The translations under genes and the position numbers were made by a program. Shown in pieces: positions 15,294-17,185 of a stretch of DNA of 17,185 nucleotides. The notes under the pieces were generated by a model, which worked only from the letters and a program-made list of their open reading frames with translations, was not told the origin of the DNA and ran no database searches. The stretch's first letter is position 1; each line of letters begins with the position of its first letter. Source of the stretch: UBA6115 sp964346355 (lineage in GTDB: Bacteria; Bacillota; Clostridia; Christensenellales; Aristaeellaceae); NCBI GenBank assembly GCA_964346355.1, contig CAYFUH010000033.1, positions 1 through 17,185 of the forward strand. The letters run 5' to 3'.

Positions 15294-15322
15294 TTGAGTG
15301 TGAAAGCGACAAATGATATACT
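15294..15322 (+). promoter_or_regulatory. Sigma-A promoter of the VOC gene
   Basis: TTGAGT (15294-15299), a 17-bp spacer, TATACT (15317-15322) preceded by TGA, an extended -10. Its -35 lies only 5 bp from the -35 of the divergent promoter, so one regulator could cover both. Confidence 0.8.
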
Positions 15323-15368
15323 GCGCATTAAGGAAAACCACGCACAACAATATTTTAGGAGGAACACC

Positions 15369-15824
15369 ATGAATAAACCCATCCTTGGCACCAAGGTGGT
15401 CACCCAGATTGGCATTTTAGTGCATGATATTGACAAGACCAGCGCGGAATACGCCAAATTCCTGGGCGTGGACGTGCCGCAGTGGACGGAAACCGACATT
15501 GAGGAAAAAGCCCAGACCAAGTACATGGGCCAGCCCTCAAAGGCACGGGCCAAGCTGGCTTTTTTTGACATCGGCGAAAACCTGAGCCTGGAACTCATCC
15601 AGCCCGACCACAACCCCTCTACCTGGCGGCATGATCTGGACAAAAACGGCGAGGGCTTCCACCACATCGCCTTTGTCATCAAGGGCATGCAGGAGAAGAT
15701 CACTCTGCTGGAGAAAAACGGGATGCAGCTGCTGCAGACCGGTGAGTACGAGGGCGGCCGCTACGCCTACATGGACGCCAATGACTCGCTCAAACTGGTT
15801 TTGGAGTTGCTGGAAAACGATTGA
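15369..15824 (+). CDS. VOC-superfamily (glyoxalase/methylmalonyl-CoA epimerase-like) protein
   Basis: 151 residues with two beta-alpha-beta-beta-beta modules. The ATG at 15369 follows TAGGAGG; the longer frame from 15294 would start on the promoter itself. Likely metal positions in the fold are Gln13 (TQIGILVHD), Glu75 (LSLELIQPD), His98 or His99 (GEGFHHIAF) and Glu146 (LVLELLE). That pattern resembles methylmalonyl-CoA epimerase and glyoxalase I-like proteins, but the sequence between the modules (TDIEEKAQTKYMGQPSKAR) is not diagnostic. The reaction is unknown. The divergent TIM-barrel gene suggests a shared pathway involving a keto or enol sugar derivative; this is inference only. A strong terminator follows at 15848. 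Confidence 0.85.
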   Translation: MNKPILGTKVVTQIGILVHDIDKTSAEYAKFLGVDVPQWTETDIEEKAQTKYMGQPSKARAKLAFFDIGENLSLELIQPDHNPSTWRHDLDKNGEGFHHIAFVIKGMQEKITLLEKNGMQLLQTGEYEGGRYAYMDANDSLKLVLELLEND

Positions 15825-15847
15825 ACCAGTTCGTCTTAACTAAACAG

Positions 15848-15881
15848 TCCTCCGCCTTCAATGCGGAGGATTTGTTTGTTT
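15848..15881 (+). terminator. Rho-independent terminator after VOC gene
   Basis: The 8-bp stem TCCTCCGC (15848-15855) / GCGGAGGA (15863-15870) has a 7-nt loop and is followed by TTTGTTTGTTT. Confidence 0.9.
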
Positions 15882-15904
15882 GCTGTATCAAACGCTGGTT
15901 TTGT

Positions 15905-15934
15905 TTGAGAAAGGCAGCAGGTCTGGGGTATGAT
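15905..15934 (+). promoter_or_regulatory. Probable promoter of the DUF554 gene
   Basis: TTGAGA (15905-15910), an 18-bp spacer, TATGAT (15929-15934), 36 bp before the ATG at 15971 and just past the VOC terminator. Confidence 0.7.
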
Positions 15935-15970
15935 GCAGGGGATATCAGAACGAAAGCAGGAGGTGCCGGC

Positions 15971-16654
15971 ATGTTTGCGGTGGCGGTCAACGCGGTGGTG
16001 GTGATCCTGGGCGGCCTGCTGGGCACGCTCTTTGGCCGGTTTTTGAAGGAGAAAACTGCCAGCGCCATCATGACTGCGCTGGGTTTGTGCACGCTGTATA
16101 TCGGGTTTTCCGGCGCACTGGCCGGGGAGAACGTGCTCATCGCCATTGGCGCCCTGGTGACAGGCGCGCTCATTGGTACACTGCTGAACCTGGATGGTGC
16201 CATCTCCCGTCTGGGCGATAAGGCGCAGAAGCTGACACGCGAGCGCTACGGCCAAGTGGCTGAAGGCTTTGTCACGGCCTCCCTGCTGTTTTGCGTGGGC
16301 GCCATGTCGGTCACCGGCTCCCTGGAGGCAGGGCTGAGCGGCAAGTTTGACACCCTCTACGCCAAGTCCGCGCTGGATTTTGCGGCCTCCATCATGCTGG
16401 CTTCCACCCTGGGCTTTGGGGTGGTTCTCTCCGCGGTCACAATTCTGGTATACCAGGGGGCGATCGCGCTGCTGGCCGGCTTGATCGCGCCCCTCTTGTC
16501 CGAGAGCGCCGTGAACGAAATGACCAGTGTGGGCTCGCTGATCATCATCGCGCTCGGACTCAATCTGCTGAATGTTACCAAGATCAAAGTAGCGGATTTG
16601 CTGCCCGCCATCCTCGTAGCACCGGTGTTGGTCATGCTGGTGGCGCTGTTTTAA
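15971..16654 (+). CDS. DUF554-family integral membrane protein
   Basis: 227 residues, strongly hydrophobic with about six to seven predicted membrane segments. The N-terminus (VNAVVVILGGLLGTLFGRFLKEK), GALVTGALIGTLLNLDGAI and FVTASLLFCVGAMSVTGSLE are typical of the DUF554 (YdfK/YqgA-like) family, whose role is not established; transport has been proposed. The start at 15971 has AGGAGG 7 nt upstream. The frame extends upstream to 15821, but that part covers the VOC terminator and this gene's promoter and encodes no membrane protein. It is monocistronic, with a terminator after it. Confidence 0.9.
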   Translation: MFAVAVNAVVVILGGLLGTLFGRFLKEKTASAIMTALGLCTLYIGFSGALAGENVLIAIGALVTGALIGTLLNLDGAISRLGDKAQKLTRERYGQVAEGFVTASLLFCVGAMSVTGSLEAGLSGKFDTLYAKSALDFAASIMLASTLGFGVVLSAVTILVYQGAIALLAGLIAPLLSESAVNEMTSVGSLIIIALGLNLLNVTKIKVADLLPAILVAPVLVMLVALF

Positions 16655-16673
16655 TCATTCATATCACCTTTTG

Positions 16674-16702
16674 TGCCGCTTCATCAGGAGGCGGTATTTT
16701 TT
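16674..16702 (+). terminator. Terminator after DUF554 gene
   Basis: TGCCGC (16674-16679) pairs with GCGGTA (16691-16696), including one G-T pair, across an 11-nt loop. TTTTTT follows. Confidence 0.65.
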
Positions 16703-16772
16703 ATTGTGTACAATGCTGCGACCTTTCTATTGAAATTCCCGCACCCCGCCTGCGTCTATATAGATAGAGGCG

Positions 16773-16814
16773 TAAAACGCGCCTGGCATGAAACCGGCGA
16801 TTCGCCGCGTTTTA
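16773..16814 (+). promoter_or_regulatory. Hairpin in the leader of the last gene
   Basis: TAAAACGCG (16773-16781) and CGCGTTTTA (16806-16814) form a perfect 9-bp stem around a 24-nt loop that contains a further GCG-ATT-CGC mini-hairpin. It lies 36 bp before the ATG at 16850. I do not recognise a known riboswitch class. No convincing promoter was found in 16703-16849: TTGAAA (16730) and TATATA (16757) are 21 bp apart. Confidence 0.4.
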
Positions 16815-16849
16815 TAGTTGTTACAAAAGTATCACAAAGGAGAACAGAC

Positions 16850-17185
16850 ATGTTAAAACGATGGATGGTGCTCTGCCTGGCGCTTGTGCTTTTGCTGTCA
16901 AACCTTGCGTTTGCGCGCGCGGGAGGCATAACCTACGCCAACTTCCTGGAGGAGGACTTTGGGGCGGACTACCCCATGTCCATGGCATCCTACAAGGGGC
17001 AGCTGTATGCGCTGGGCGGCAGCGGCATTTACCTGCTAAGCCCCGGAAAAGGCAGTGTAAGCCTGTTGACTCCTCCCGCCAAGGACATCAGCGACCCTTC
17101 ATTTTCATTTTTGGGGATGGAGCACTTGTTTGCGGATGAGGAAGGGCTGGTGGTTTTTGAGGGCAGCACCAAGACCCTGTACCGC
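16850..17185 (+). CDS. Exported protein of unknown function, 3'-truncated by window edge
   Basis: Open from the ATG at 16850 to the last base, 112 codons with no stop. The ribosome site AAAGGAG lies 7 nt upstream. Residues 1-22 form a signal peptide (MLKRWMVLCLALVLLLSNLAFA), so the product is secreted. The mature part begins with GGITYANFLEEDFGADYP. It then shows short strand-turn units (MASYKGQLYALGGSGIYLLSPGKG, HLFADEEGLVVFEGSTKTLYR) that look like the first blades of a beta-propeller. Too little is visible to name a family. The style resembles the C-terminal half of the exported protein at 3620-4624, but I see no clear sequence identity. Confidence 0.8.
   Translation, partial: MLKRWMVLCLALVLLLSNLAFARAGGITYANFLEEDFGADYPMSMASYKGQLYALGGSGIYLLSPGKGSVSLLTPPAKDISDPSFSFLGMEHLFADEEGLVVFEGSTKTLYR

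Noticed and set aside
15224..15703. 160-codon N-terminal extension of the TIM-barrel protein
   Set aside because: It is antisense to the VOC gene and crosses both divergent promoters; ATG at 15223 has AGGAGG.

Overview
The window looks like chromosomal DNA of a GC-rich anaerobic Firmicute, probably class Clostridia. By eye the GC content is in the upper 50s percent. Strong AGGAGG-type ribosome binding sites, near-consensus sigma-A promoters with 17-bp spacers, short leaders and hairpin/T-run terminators all fit that group. So does the gene set (typA, rqcH, ybaK-like, thrC-thrB, a DUF554 protein). I cannot name a genus. A run of exactly 100 N inside a tandem repeat shows that this is a scaffolded draft assembly or metagenome bin. 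I see no rRNA, tRNA, CRISPR array, phage gene or transposase.

Layout. (1) 1-1812: typA/bipA ribosomal GTPase, cut by the left window edge. (2) 2027-3406: tyrosine phenol-lyase with its own promoter and a strong terminator, followed by a palindromic REP-like element. (3) 3620-5161, minus: an exported protein of unknown function downstream of a YbaK/EbsC-type aminoacyl-tRNA deacylase. (4) 5297-7024: rqcH, divergent from the deacylase. (5) 7112-10237, minus: thrC-thrB-ZIP transporter, a tightly coupled operon. (6) 10358-11371: an exported phosphodiester glycosidase, divergent from thrC. (7) 11398-14245, minus: an exported transglutaminase-like protein and two paralogous exported or anchored proteins sharing a nearly identical 153-residue domain. 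The second of these has a membrane anchor and a heptad-repeat stalk that contains the assembly gap. (8) 14384-15824: a TIM-barrel sugar isomerase-like gene and a VOC (glyoxalase-fold) gene, divergent from back-to-back promoters. (9) 15971-16654: a DUF554 membrane protein. (10) 16850 to the right edge: the start of another exported protein behind a leader that can fold into a hairpin.

How the genes fit together. Much of the window is housekeeping: translation quality control (TypA, RqcH, deacylase) and threonine synthesis from homoserine. The accessory part is mostly cell-surface or secreted proteins (five with signal peptides and one membrane-anchored stalk protein), plus catabolic enzymes (tyrosine to phenol, pyruvate and ammonia; a sugar-type isomerase with a VOC partner). 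The least explained material is the paralog pair at 12619-14245. One copy is secreted. The other carries the same domain at the end of a membrane-anchored coiled coil whose 21-bp DNA repeat broke the assembly.
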